In this document: positions 48,546 to 57,812 of the stretch, piece by piece
How positions within the stretch are numbered: position 1 is the first letter of the stretch
Layout: the number at the start of each line of letters is the position of its first letter
Assembly: GCA_938743325.2 (NCBI GenBank)
Contig: OW568865.1
Location: forward strand, 62,001 to 126,000
Length of the DNA: 64,000 nt
Source of the DNA: Pycnococcus provasolii
Taxonomy: Eukaryota; Chlorophyta; Pseudoscourfieldiophyceae; Pseudoscourfieldiales; Pycnococcaceae
Direction of reading: 5' to 3'
Notes under the pieces: generated by a model
Seen by the model: only the letters and a program-made list of their open reading frames with translations
Databases searched by the model: none
What the model was told of the DNA's origin: nothing
Position numbers and translations under genes: made by a program

Positions 48546-50006
48546 TTACAATGACGAAAAGTAACGCACGCATTTCCTCCGACATGCAAGCAAGCAAGCA
48601 CGTTCGCTCTCCCTAAGCGCGAATGCGATCGCCACGTGCGTCGACGCCGTCTCGTCAGTGATCGGTGGCGTGGCCACCGCATCGCGCGCCAACTTTGATG
48701 CCGCAACTGTGCAAACGTGCGCCAACGCCGAGGCGACGCGACGGGCTTCCGTCAACGATGGCATCGCAGACCCGCCGAAAAACTCGTGCTCGGGCATCGT
48801 AAGCACACGCACCGTCTCCACGAGCGCCGCAGATGGCGATCCATCGGCGCGAACGACGTAATGGCCGTACACCGCGAGTGGGTGGCGTATGCGCATCGCC
48901 CTCTTACCGCGCGAGTCAACAGCATCCTCGACGTCCACGGGCAGCATGCCGCTTCTTGCTAAGTGCAAGATCCTGCGACGCCAGCACTTCTCCCTCTCAC
49001 GCACCGCGAGGTAGCCGCGTTTGCGAGCGAACACCTGCATCCCCGTTGCACCGAAGCGAAGTTTGCCTCCCCGAGCGGCGCCACCCGCACCCACGTGTCG
49101 CATCATCGCTGCCCGCATGAGGTGTACGACGCGCCTGGCGTCGATGCGCGCCTCGGCATTCGGATGCACGCCAGTCTTTGGATCGCACGCACCTGTGTCG
49201 AAGTATCCGTACCGCCGCACAATTTCGCTTGGCGTGAGGTCGTCGCCATAGCTGTTAATCAACTCCTCGCCCTCGCTTACGTGCCGTGTTGTCACCATTT
49301 CGAGGCAGCGTCGCTTCGCGTCGTGGCGAAGACGAACATTCTTCTGACCCGTGACGTGGTTAAGCATGTCCCACACGGGCACCATCACGTGGTGACCCTT
49401 GCCGAGCGTAAAGCTGAATGCAGAAACAAGGCTGACGCACCTCTCGTACAGGTGCCGCAACTTGTGTTCCGGAATGTCAAGTCGCGTCACGTGCCGTGCC
49501 ACGTCGTTGGCAACATCTCGCATTCCCGACGATAGGTACGTTTCCGCCGTGCGGTGTGGTAGGCTCGTGCCTTCCTCAAGCGGCTCGCCTTGTCTGTAGT
49601 CTTCCAGCGCCGCCGTGCCCTGCAGCAGCTCGCGCTCGCGCTGCCCCCACGCGTTCAGCGTGTGCACATCCTCAGGAAGAGACGCAAGGTAGGCACTCCA
49701 CTTGCTCTTCGGGCCAGCGAGCAGCTCACCAAGAAGCGCCATGACGAGCGCCTCCTGCTCGATGCGGTCTCCCCTGTCGTCGTCCTCCGTCATGCGATAC
49801 CCCTTCAGCACGCCGTACGCTTTCGACGCCTCTGCGGAAAGCACGCAGTCATCAGGCACAATGCAGATCACCGAACCTCTCGGCAAGTCGCACGACGCGA
49901 ATGCGCCGCGAACGACATCGTCGCGCACGGCGACACGGATCGGATTCGCGCTGCCGCCGCGCGACGCGAGCCACGCAAGCACCGTGCGCGCCGACGACAC
50001 GCTCAT
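48546..50006 (-). CDS. SETD6/Rubisco-LSMT-like SET-domain lysine methyltransferase
   Basis: A 486-residue protein with an N-terminal SET domain split by the usual long insertion: VAVRDDVVRGAFASCDLPRG at the start, VMVPVWDMLNHVTGQKN (S-adenosylmethionine and substrate pocket), GEELINSYGDDLTPSEIVRR and YGYF. The C-terminal half is a helical substrate-binding domain. Class members methylate Rubisco large subunit, ribosomal proteins, actin or NF-kB; the closest style is SETD6/RKM4. Substrate and location are unknown; no transit peptide is obvious. ATG 50006. Confidence 0.8.
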   Translation of the reverse strand: MSVSSARTVLAWLASRGGSANPIRVAVRDDVVRGAFASCDLPRGSVICIVPDDCVLSAEASKAYGVLKGYRMTEDDDRGDRIEQEALVMALLGELLAGPKSKWSAYLASLPEDVHTLNAWGQRERELLQGTAALEDYRQGEPLEEGTSLPHRTAETYLSSGMRDVANDVARHVTRLDIPEHKLRHLYERCVSLVSAFSFTLGKGHHVMVPVWDMLNHVTGQKNVRLRHDAKRRCLEMVTTRHVSEGEELINSYGDDLTPSEIVRRYGYFDTGACDPKTGVHPNAEARIDARRVVHLMRAAMMRHVGAGGAARGGKLRFGATGMQVFARKRGYLAVREREKCWRRRILHLARSGMLPVDVEDAVDSRGKRAMRIRHPLAVYGHYVVRADGSPSAALVETVRVLTMPEHEFFGGSAMPSLTEARRVASALAHVCTVAASKLARDAVATPPITDETASTHVAIAFALRESERACLLACRRKCVRYFSSL

Positions 50007-50121
50007 GGTTCGGATGCGGCGGCGCGGAGAGGCCAGATTGCGGCTCCGGGTTGGGGGGAGTTGGAAGACTTAGAAATTTGGACCATTTGCACGAGTTAAA
50101 TATAAGTGGGAAAACGTGCCG

Positions 50122-51690
50122 TCACGCCATTTTTCCCCCTCCTTCCTCGTCGTCGATGGCGAACACCTTCTCGCTCGCACTCGCCATCTCCACCTCCTTC
50201 TTGTCACCCGCCGAATCGCCGGATGACGAGGGCGCGGAGGCGCCCAGCAGCTCGTCAATCTCCTGGTCACCCGCATCCGCGTCGTACGCGTACCGCGTCG
50301 CCTTGTCCGTCGGCCGCCAGAGGACGCAGATGATAGTGAGCAGCAGAAACGAAAGGATGTGCCAGAAGGCGTTGTTTATGTAATCCGTCTGCCAGTGCTC
50401 GTTGAACGAGTCCTGCATCTTGAAGTACATCTCGTAGGCGATCCAAAGGCTGCTGACCACAACGGAAATTGCGAGCGCATTCGTGTATTGCCTGTAAAGT
50501 GTGAGCTTCGTCCCTTGGCGACGCTGGCTCAGCTGGCTTAGCGTGCGGCTCAGCGCGGTAAAGATCCACAGGATGAACACGGCGTCGAGTACGGCAACGG
50601 GCAGCACGAGTATGATGCGCGCGGACGAAGTCAGGTCGTCGATCGTGCCAACATTTGTCATGACGTCAAGCGCGCTCGCCGCGGTGAAGTACGCCGCACC
50701 GAGCGCAAGCACGCGGCGGCTCAGGCCGCCAAGCGTGGGTCGCACGACGCCGTAGCCCATGGAGACGACCAGTATGAGCATGCGAGACACCGTCTTGCGC
50801 ACCGTGCCGAGGAGCACCGCAAAGAGCGTGGTGGCGTATGGCCGGAACCCGGTGGCGTTGAAATTTGTGTAGTCGAAGTACCAAGTTGCCATCTCCACCA
50901 TGCCAAGAAACACAACGACTGTGATGCAGTTCTGGATGGCCAGCACGTCGCGCCAGTTAAGCGCGTACAGCACGAACCAGGAGAAGCCGAGCACGAGGTA
51001 GGCGAGCGCCATCAGCCCGTAGAACTTCAGGTTCGGCGCCATCATGCCTGGCAGGTAGCCCTGCGGGTTCTTCCACGTCGTCTGGCCGCTCACGGTGACG
51101 CCGGCAAGGTTGGGGTCGCACACGACGAACCAGAGGTAGTACATGCCCGTCTTCTCGATCGTCACAGCCTCGTCGACGGCATACGCGAGCGTCTCGTTGT
51201 CCGAGAAGTATATGTCCGTAACCCAAGGCCAGTCGCCCCCGCCCTGCTCGTTCTGCTGAACAATCACACGGCCGGGGTAGCACCGCGTCTTCGCGACGAG
51301 GTCCTTGTCGCAGCAGTAGCGCCGGCTGTACCCGTCGGCGCTATATCCGATGCGGTCGCGGTCGTTGACGTCGAAGACAACCGCCTGCACAAGCCCCGTG
51401 TCGCCATCTCGTGGGCCGTACTCGTTGGCGACACTCTTCGGCCTCTCGAATACGACGTTCGAGAAGCGGATGTACGACTTCCCGTTGCTGACCCCTTTGG
51501 CGACGGTTCCCCACTCGTCCACCGCCTCGGACTTGGAGGCAATCATGCCCTCGCGTCCGCCTCGGAAGATGAAGGCATCGGACACCGCGTAGAAGTACTC
51601 GCCCTGGTACGGGTGCACGGCGGCCAGAGCGGTGCTGGCCAGAGCCAGGACGGCGCACAGCGCCTTGAGCGTGGTAGCCGCGGCCATCAT
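50122..51690 (-). CDS. GOST-family (TMEM87/GPR107-like) seven-helix membrane protein
   Basis: A 522-residue protein: signal peptide (about 1-22, LKALCAVLALASTALA), a beta-sandwich lumenal domain (GOLD-like) of 190 residues with cysteines, then seven membrane helices from about 223 to 453 (LKFYGLMALAYLVLGFSWF, CITVVVFLGMVEMATWYF and more), and an acidic cytosolic tail. The order and motifs (NCITVVVFLGMVEMATWY; VRPTLGG) match the GOST family of Golgi/plasma-membrane trafficking and mechanosensory proteins. Two consecutive ATGs (51690 and 51687); further upstream ATGs lie before a cleavable-looking peptide and are less likely. A purine tract (sense pyrimidine) and GGGATCCC lie upstream. Confidence 0.85.
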   Translation of the reverse strand: MMAAATTLKALCAVLALASTALAAVHPYQGEYFYAVSDAFIFRGGREGMIASKSEAVDEWGTVAKGVSNGKSYIRFSNVVFERPKSVANEYGPRDGDTGLVQAVVFDVNDRDRIGYSADGYSRRYCCDKDLVAKTRCYPGRVIVQQNEQGGGDWPWVTDIYFSDNETLAYAVDEAVTIEKTGMYYLWFVVCDPNLAGVTVSGQTTWKNPQGYLPGMMAPNLKFYGLMALAYLVLGFSWFVLYALNWRDVLAIQNCITVVVFLGMVEMATWYFDYTNFNATGFRPYATTLFAVLLGTVRKTVSRMLILVVSMGYGVVRPTLGGLSRRVLALGAAYFTAASALDVMTNVGTIDDLTSSARIILVLPVAVLDAVFILWIFTALSRTLSQLSQRRQGTKLTLYRQYTNALAISVVVSSLWIAYEMYFKMQDSFNEHWQTDYINNAFWHILSFLLLTIICVLWRPTDKATRYAYDADAGDQEIDELLGASAPSSSGDSAGDKKEVEMASASEKVFAIDDEEGGGKMA

Positions 51691-52155
51691 CCACCCACTC
51701 ACCTGGGGTTGCGTTGAGATCTGCTGGGCGGAGAGGAGGAGGAGGGAGGGGGAGGAGGTTAAGAGGAGGATGGGAACAGGAACAGGAACAGCAGGAGGGA
51801 GGAGAGGAGGGAAAGAAACAACGGGACGGGCAGACGGGAGGGATCCCTGAACCTTCAAACCAAAACACGGATGCATCTGCACGAATCACGAAGGGAGAAT
51901 AGACAAAGCAGAGGTCGAACACCATAAAGTTTACGGGCATACATACGGCATCAGCTGAACTACGCCGTGGAGGGAGGGGGGAGGCCACACAGAGGGCTCC
52001 TGGGGCGTGTCTTGACCACCCTCTCTCCTCTCTTCTCCACCAACACCACCTGCAGGGCCTTCTGGCTTCTGACCGGGGAGGGCAACGTAGTTCTATTTGG
52101 TAGTCTATCTCACCTTAAAAACTTGCCAAGAAAAAGACTATCGTGATTTGTACAA

Positions 52156-52220
52156 CTTGCTTGTTGGGCTACTGGCTACTGGTACACGCGCCAAACGCCG
52201 TCGTAGAACACAGAGGAGCT
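52156..52220 (-). pseudogene. Decayed copy of the OTU gene 3' end
   Basis: The minus strand reads GTGTTCTACGACGGCG then TTGGCGCGTGTACCAG, matching the OTU gene near 53040-53095 except that about 30 bases, including those for the catalytic His segment GHYQAL, are missing between two GACGGCG copies. A short CCAGTAG duplication follows. Too small to code. Confidence 0.6.
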
Positions 52221-52885
52221 CTTACGTCGGACGCCAATGAAAAGTGGCCTATAGCTTCGAAGTCATCAACGCCAAGTACAAAAACGCGCTGCTGAATGGC
52301 ACATCTCAGTTCTGCATATAGTATGGTTTGGTGTGTGTGCGTGTGCGTTTGAGTTGAGTTAGTGACGCTCGAGGAAAAAGATCTTATTTATTTGTGTGCG
52401 TGCGTGCGTGTGTGCGTGTGTGTCCAACACCACCTCTCCGCATGAGCGCTTTTGTTGTGTCGTGTAACGTATGAACGTCTGAGAAAAAGTCAGAAACTGT
52501 GAAAAGCCATCATCGCGAGGGTTACCAGTCTCGCAGAAAAAAAGCCCCGCAGTTGTTTCGCAGGGAGGGATGTGTTCAGAAACGTTGTAGATGAAAAGTT
52601 ATATTGACGTTTAGAGTTGTTTCATCACTCAAATTCTCTCGTGTCCGTTCGTTCACTCAAACACTATTCAAACGCGAACATCACCAGGCAAAAACAAAAA
52701 AGGGGGTGACAAAAAGAGAAAGCACGTACTGTACTAGGGTTAAGTTCGTAAACAAATATCACCGAAGCACGACACGGCACGACGGGCGTCTTTTGGCGTC
52801 ATCGTTCTTGCACGAAGGGACACACGAGACTACGCGTGTGGAGAATGGCGAAGGAGGGGAGAGGTTGGGTGGCGGCGCGCCGGGT

Positions 52886-52904
52886 GGGGGGGGGGGGGGG
52901 GGGG
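52886..52904. repeat. 19-G homopolymer
   Basis: Uninterrupted G run downstream of the OTU stop; prone to length error in sequencing. Confidence 0.8.
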
Positions 52905-53004
52905 AGGTTGAGATGGTTCGGTTTTCCCCTCACTGTTCTCGGGATCCGTCGAAGGTCGACCCAACTGCTCCATGATTTGTCGGAAAGTTTCTTCTTCTGC
53001 TTTC

Positions 53005-53706
53005 TTACAGTTTGCTTGTGGGGCTACTGGTACACGCGCCATCGCCGTCGAGACGCTTGAGAGCTTGGTAGTGCCCAACGCCGTCGTAGAACACAGGTAC
53101 GCGTATTCTCGTCGTCGCAGCGGCGATGCTGCCTTCGCTCTGGTAACTGCTTATTACGCGCGTTTTTATGGAACGCGAGCCGCTCGTCACCACGGCGTCA
53201 GCCTTATCGTCGTCATTCGATGGCATGTGAACGTCAATGACGCCGTCGCCCACGACGTGGCCAAGTGCCACAAGCTCTAGCTCGCCACCCCAAGCATGCG
53301 GGCTGGACATGCGATCCAAATAGCTATCGAAGTTTCCCTCCACGGCCCACGAGAGCTCATCCCGTCTCTGACGCAGCTCACTTACCGCCGCTGCTCTCAA
53401 GGCGTCCGCCGCCGTTGTGTCGTCGTCAGCACTATCTCCTCGCACCAGCTGACGTGAAACGTGGACGGAACGGAAGAGGCATCGCCCATCGCCTGCTATG
53501 TTTACAAGTCCGTAGGTGGGAAGCGCATCGTCGACCGGTGCTGCCGCCGACGACGACGACGAGGAAGAGACGATGCCAAGAAACAGAATCTTCTTCCCTA
53601 ACCCAAGTCCCCCTCCCCTGCGCCTTGAACCCTCCGTCATCGTCGCTTTTCTTCGACGAAGACAAAGTGCGGCGGCGCCACGGTTGCAGCCGATAGCGCG
53701 CAGCAT
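53005..53706 (-). CDS. OTU-type deubiquitinase, plastid- or mitochondrion-targeted
   Basis: A 233-residue protein. N-terminal 45 residues are Arg/Ala/Ser-rich with few acids (organelle presequence), then a poly-Ser run. The OTU domain shows the catalytic Cys in IAGDGRCLFRSV (about 75), the helix DALRAAAVSELRQRRDEL, and the C-terminal catalytic His in FYDGVGHYQAL (about 213). OTU enzymes cleave ubiquitin or act as cysteine proteases; organelle OTU proteins are known in plants and algae. ATG 53706; two GGGATCCC palindromes and CCCTAAC lie 37-65 bp upstream. Confidence 0.85.
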   Translation of the reverse strand: MLRAIGCNRGAAALCLRRRKATMTEGSRRRGGGLGLGKKILFLGIVSSSSSSSAAAPVDDALPTYGLVNIAGDGRCLFRSVHVSRQLVRGDSADDDTTAADALRAAAVSELRQRRDELSWAVEGNFDSYLDRMSSPHAWGGELELVALGHVVGDGVIDVHMPSNDDDKADAVVTSGSRSIKTRVISSYQSEGSIAAATTRIRVPVFYDGVGHYQALKRLDGDGACTSSPTSKL

Positions 53707-53742
53707 AAAAAAGAGTTAGAAATGCCGAGTAATGATGAGGTA

Positions 53743-53763
53743 GGGATCCCCTGTTGGGATCCC
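53743..53763. promoter_or_regulatory. Double GGGATCCC palindrome upstream of the OTU gene
   Basis: Two copies (53743-53750, 53756-53763) separated by 5 bp, 37 and 50 bp from the OTU ATG and in the divergent promoter shared with the ubiquitin-like gene. Confidence 0.5.
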
Positions 53764-53993
53764 ACCCTGCCCTAACCGCTAACCCCGAACTCGCGCCCTT
53801 TACCTCTGTGCTCCCCTGGACCTTGGAGGTGGACGGACCCTCCCCGAGTAACGCCCCACCCTAACGCCCCTGTGGTTTGTTCCCTCCCCCGTCCCGGCGC
53901 TGTAACTCCCTCATTTCGTCGCCAATAACGGAAGACTGACTGCTCAACCAGCCTTGGTTGTTGTGCGCCGCAGACGACAGCTCACACGCAACC

Positions 53994-54507
53994 ATGAAGC
54001 TCACGGTGCAGTCTCGCGTGCAGAAGGAAAAGTGGTCGCTCTACTGGAGGACCTCCATGAACACCAAGACAGGTACGCTTTTTTTTCTTGTGCTCGCTCG
54101 GCTCGGTCGTCCGAGCAACAAACGCGCTTATTTACACTCACACGCGGTCTCCGCCTCCCCTCCTCACCCTTCCTTCTTTTCCTATTCGTCTCCCACCTAC
54201 AGAACTGCTCGATCCGTTCGTCATGGACGTCACGCCGACGATGAAGTGCGCGGATGTCAAGGCGAAAATCGCTGAGCGATTCACGTGGGAACCCGTCAGT
54301 CAGCTTCTACGCCTGGAAGGATTTGAGGAGAACTGGGAACTCATGGTGTTCGAGGGACGCGAGTGCGCGGACGACTCCACTCTGGAGGATTGCGGAATTG
54401 AGGACGGAAATACAGTCACCACCGTGCGAAAGGTTCTCGTCGCAGAAGGTTGGAAGATTGGGGGAAACGGAGATGACGACTCGGATACTGATGAGGATGA
54501 TTTCTGA
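53994..54507 (+). CDS. Ubiquitin-like fold protein, two exons
   Basis: Exon 1 53994-54072, intron 54073-54202 (130 bp, GTACGC/CTACAG, phase 1), exon 2 54203-54507; product 127 residues. Beta-grasp pattern: MKLTVQSRVQKEKW strand pair, then MDVTPTMKCADVKAKIAERF helix, LRLEGFEENWELMVFEGREC and LEDCGIEDGNTVTTVRK, which follow the strand-helix-strand order of ubiquitin-like domains (D-x-T-L-x-D-C/Y-G-I). No C-terminal Gly-Gly, so it is not conjugated; the tail is acidic. Role unknown; perhaps a ubiquitin-like adaptor. Confidence 0.75.
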
Positions 54508-54649
54508 TGGATTCGTTCGCTGCGTGCGTTCTCACCGTTGGGGTATGGTGACTGAGTTGCCTGTTTGTAAAGCAACCAACACTCCTTGAATTTCTACGAC
54601 AACGAAAATAATTGTGGCTTTGTTATTTTTGTATTGTCGTTTCAAGCTG

Positions 54650-55933
54650 CTACACACGATCCAAAATGCAACGGTACACCTCGACATTCGCACGGAGCAC
54701 GTACACCTCGCGTTCCGTGGGCACGCCGAGTGGATTGCAAGCTGGGTCGAGCCAGCCCACGCTGTTGTCGTGTGCCCACTTCGACGAGTATGCCTCCGTT
54801 TCCTCAGGTGCACCAGCCCACTCGTTGTGCAGGAGGCCTGAGCTACTCGCGGGCGTTCCTCCCGTCTTACGCTCCTCGCCTCCGTTCACATTTACCACCT
54901 CGTCGTCGTCGTCGCCGTCCCCTCTGCTAGCTGCAATCACGCCGTCCACGGCGTCGTCTGCCGCTGTATCCGAGTCGGCAGGTGTCGCCGCCATGTTCTG
55001 CCAAGCGCGTGGCGCAGGGGCGCCTCGATTTTCGGGTGAGAGCGCAAAGCAGCCGTCGCAGTGCTGTTCCACCATATTCCTGATGTAACGCAGCGGCTCC
55101 GGAACGTCGCCTTGCACAACCAGGCGCCCGCCTGGCTTCAGCACGCTTGCGATGTGCTTGACGGTTGCAGGCTGCACAACGCGCCGCTTGTAGTGCCTCT
55201 TTTTGAAGTGCGGGTCGGGGTATTGGATGGACACGAGCTGCACGCCGCCGGGGTAGCTGCCGAGGAGGTGCTCGAGGCTTATGGTTGCGTTTCCCGACAT
55301 GAAGTGTGCATTATTCACCTTGCCTGCATCCTTGAGTCTGTCCCGCCACACGAGCGCGCGGTCGACGAGCTTGGCGCGTATCTCGAGACCGAGCACGTTT
55401 GCCGCGCCCTTGAGCCTCGTCGCGCGTATCAGAACGAACCTTCCGCTTCCGCAGCCGATGTCAACCTGCAGCGGGAGAGTTGGGTCCGCAAATACGGCAC
55501 CCCACCCACCCTCTGGAGGGTCTAGCAGCTTCTGGTTCTGGCTCGTCAGCGGGTTGACGTGCTGTCTCGCCTTGGCAGTCGTTCCTCTGTACAGCTGCTG
55601 CATGTTCCCAAGTTCTGCAAACTGCTCCTCGTGTCCTGTGAGCGGCGTCAAGAGTGGATTGCCCGACTTTGTGTACCTCAGGTTATCTCTCTGATCACTC
55701 TGCTTCTGAGGCTGCTGCTGCGCTGCTTCTGCTGCGACGTGCTGGCGCTTTGCCGCCTTGGACGCGTCATCGGGGGAGGTCACCGGGGCCCCATCGGACG
55801 TCGCCGCGAGCGTTCGTTTGTTCACCACCGCACCTGGCATATTGCGAGACGCTGCTGCAACTCTCGCGGGCACACCGCACGAGACAACCGCGGAGGACGA
55901 CCTGTGCAGACTTCGCCCGAGCGAGTGTAACAT
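54650..55933 (-). CDS. TrmB-type tRNA (guanine-N7-)-methyltransferase, organellar
   Basis: A 427-residue SAM-dependent enzyme that methylates G46 in tRNA variable loops. The N-terminal 100 residues (Ser/Arg/Ala-rich) look like an organelle presequence plus linker. Catalytic part: QVDIGCGSGRFVLIRATRL (SAM loop, about 154), LGLEIRAKLVD, SIQYPDPHFKKRHYKRRVVQ (substrate motif), VLKPGGRLVVQGD. An acidic, Gly-rich insertion separates this from the C-terminal REVYVLRANVEVYRCILD. ATG 55933. Divergent from the NagZ-like gene with 165 bp between starts. Confidence 0.88.
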   Translation of the reverse strand: MLHSLGRSLHRSSSAVVSCGVPARVAAASRNMPGAVVNKRTLAATSDGAPVTSPDDASKAAKRQHVAAEAAQQQPQKQSDQRDNLRYTKSGNPLLTPLTGHEEQFAELGNMQQLYRGTTAKARQHVNPLTSQNQKLLDPPEGGWGAVFADPTLPLQVDIGCGSGRFVLIRATRLKGAANVLGLEIRAKLVDRALVWRDRLKDAGKVNNAHFMSGNATISLEHLLGSYPGGVQLVSIQYPDPHFKKRHYKRRVVQPATVKHIASVLKPGGRLVVQGDVPEPLRYIRNMVEQHCDGCFALSPENRGAPAPRAWQNMAATPADSDTAADDAVDGVIAASRGDGDDDDEVVNVNGGEERKTGGTPASSSGLLHNEWAGAPEETEAYSSKWAHDNSVGWLDPACNPLGVPTEREVYVLRANVEVYRCILDRV

Positions 55934-56098
55934 GCAACGCTGCGGCTTTTGTCACGATCGGCGACGTATCCCTCGACGTATCTGTAGAGCTCGTGGCGGC
56001 GAAGAAGGGGAAGAATAAGAGGGGGCCGTCGGCGGCGCCCCGATTTCCTTTTCTTTCCAACCCCTTAATCTTCCCAGACTTCCTCCCAGGTGGCGAGC

Positions 56099-57256
56099 AT
56101 GGCGGACCCTCGGCCTGCTCCACCACCTGCGTCGCGCCTCGTCTTCTTCGGGTTCGACGGACACGATGTCACGCCGCACGCCGAACGCATGGTCGCCGCC
56201 GGGTGCGGAGGCGTCGTGCTCTTCGCGCGAAACGTCGCGTCGCCCGCGCAGGTGGCGTCGCTCTCCATGCGACTGAAGAGGCTCGCGCTGAAAAGAACGC
56301 CGAACAACAGGAGACTGCTCGTGCTCATCGACCAAGAGGGTGGTCGCGTACAGCGCATAAAATCGCCGGCGACGATTGTCCCAGCTATGAGGGACGTGGG
56401 CGCTTCAAACAAGCCGCCACACGCCGCAAGCCAGGTGGGACGAGTGCTCGGAACGGAGCTGCGTGCCATGGGCGTCGACGTCAACTTCGCACCCGTCGCG
56501 GACGTCGACACGAATCCAGATAATCCTGTCATCGGAGCGCGCGCGTTCTCGCGCGACTCGCAAGTCGTAGGTGGAGCTGCAGCGGCATTCGTTCGCGCGC
56601 AGCAAGCGTGCGGTGTCGCGGCGGTGGCGAAGCACTGGCCAGGTCACGGGGACACGTCAAAGGATACGCACGTTGGAGCGTGCACTGTGCCGCATAGCCT
56701 CAAGCGCCTCAGCAGCGTGGAGTTCCCACCATTCGCAAAGGCTGCCAACGCCGGCGTTGCGGGCATGCTCGTCGCGCACGTGTCGTGCCCTGCGCTCAAG
56801 TCTGGCGACGAGTATGCGGGCGTGAGGGACGACGGCAAGCTGCCCGCGACGCTCTCCCGAGGCGCTGTCGACGCACTCCGACGCATTAGCGGTGCGAATG
56901 AACGCTACCGAGGCGTCGTATTCACGGATGACATGGAGATGGGTGCGATGGTCAAGAACTACGGGGTCGCGCTCGCGTCCGCCGCCGCCGTCGCGGCGGG
57001 ATGCGACGCCATTTTGATGTGCCACGGCGAACAGAGGCAGAAGGATGCGATTGATTCGATCACCGACGCGGCAGCGAGCGGCGTGATTTCGGAGCAGCGA
57101 ATGGCTGAAGCTCACGCGAACCTCGACGCTTTGATGGACCGCTACTGCGCGCCTCCTCCCATGGAGGCGCCGAATGCAGAGCACGTTCTGACGATCGTGG
57201 GCAGCGCCGAAAACCGGCGAATCGTCGAGGCTCTGCTTCGCGACGGCGGCAAATAA
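56099..57256 (+). CDS. Glycoside hydrolase family 3, NagZ-like beta-N-acetylhexosaminidase
   Basis: A 385-residue GH3 enzyme. Motifs: GGVVLFARNVAS, LIDQEGGRVQRI, NFAPVADVDTNPDNPVIGAR, KHWPGHGDTSKDTH (about 177, catalytic His/Asp loop typical of NagZ) and FTDDMEMGAM (about 277, Asp nucleophile). Length fits bacterial NagZ plus a short tail. In bacteria NagZ removes GlcNAc from muropeptides in peptidoglycan recycling. No clear presequence; the cellular place is unknown. ATG 56099 (the frame begins earlier with GTG). Confidence 0.9.
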   Translation: MADPRPAPPPASRLVFFGFDGHDVTPHAERMVAAGCGGVVLFARNVASPAQVASLSMRLKRLALKRTPNNRRLLVLIDQEGGRVQRIKSPATIVPAMRDVGASNKPPHAASQVGRVLGTELRAMGVDVNFAPVADVDTNPDNPVIGARAFSRDSQVVGGAAAAFVRAQQACGVAAVAKHWPGHGDTSKDTHVGACTVPHSLKRLSSVEFPPFAKAANAGVAGMLVAHVSCPALKSGDEYAGVRDDGKLPATLSRGAVDALRRISGANERYRGVVFTDDMEMGAMVKNYGVALASAAAVAAGCDAILMCHGEQRQKDAIDSITDAAASGVISEQRMAEAHANLDALMDRYCAPPPMEAPNAEHVLTIVGSAENRRIVEALLRDGGK

Positions 57257-57812
57257 CTATATATGTAACGTACTGAATATACATTACTGTAACCAACCTG
57301 AAGGTTATGCGGGTAACTTAAGTATCTCCCAACAAAAATCCGTCGAGTACTGTAATATTCACCCAAGAGAATGCAAGAAGCATCATTGCAATCATAATTG
57401 CAAGCACGGCCTGTGTTTTTGTAGGTTGATTAAGGTGGTCAAGACAAGGGGAACCAACCTTGAGACTTGTTAAAAAATTCGTGCAAGAACGACGGAAGGA
57501 TTAGGGTAGCGGCCGGTCAACGAGGCGGACACTGGGACAGGCATGCAAGGGCAAGGGGTGGGAAAAAGTGCGCCCGGGGTAGCAGGGAAAAGTGCGCCGA
57601 CTTTTCGTCCTCTTTTGGATCGCGGGATGATAGAAGGGTTAGGGGTCAAGGCGAATTGAGGGGAATAATGAATGCGAGGCGCAGATTTCCCCTCCCCAAG
57701 CCTGACGCGTAGTTTGCGTGGTCCTTATCTTTTTCCCCCTTTTCCGCACGCGGCGAACTCCGCCCCGGACATCGCAACCGCCTACGCCGAGGCCGATCTT
57801 GCTTGCAAGCAG
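57257..57812. other. Intergenic, NagZ-like 3' end to unknown plastid-type gene
   Basis: Contains a TGTAA at 57264-57268 directly after the NagZ-like stop, a TTAGGGT at 57501-57507 and GGGTTAGGGGTC near 57634. An in-frame ATG at 57672 (141 bp upstream of 57813) exists for the next gene. No other gene seen. Confidence 0.55.
57264..57268 (+). terminator. TGTAA 3' end signal of NagZ-like gene
   Basis: TGTAA 8 bp after the stop codon, the green algal polyadenylation signal. Confidence 0.45.

Larger units (their letters stand above)
51691..53004. other. Long noncoding stretch (1.3 kb)
   Basis: Holds a purine-rich tract and GGGATCCC (51716-51847) of the GOST promoter, a decayed copy of the OTU gene 3' end at about 52156-52220, a GTGTGCGTG microsatellite near 52330-52430, a 19-G run at 52886-52904 and a TAGGGTTAAG motif at 52734-52743. 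No intact gene seen. Confidence 0.55.
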
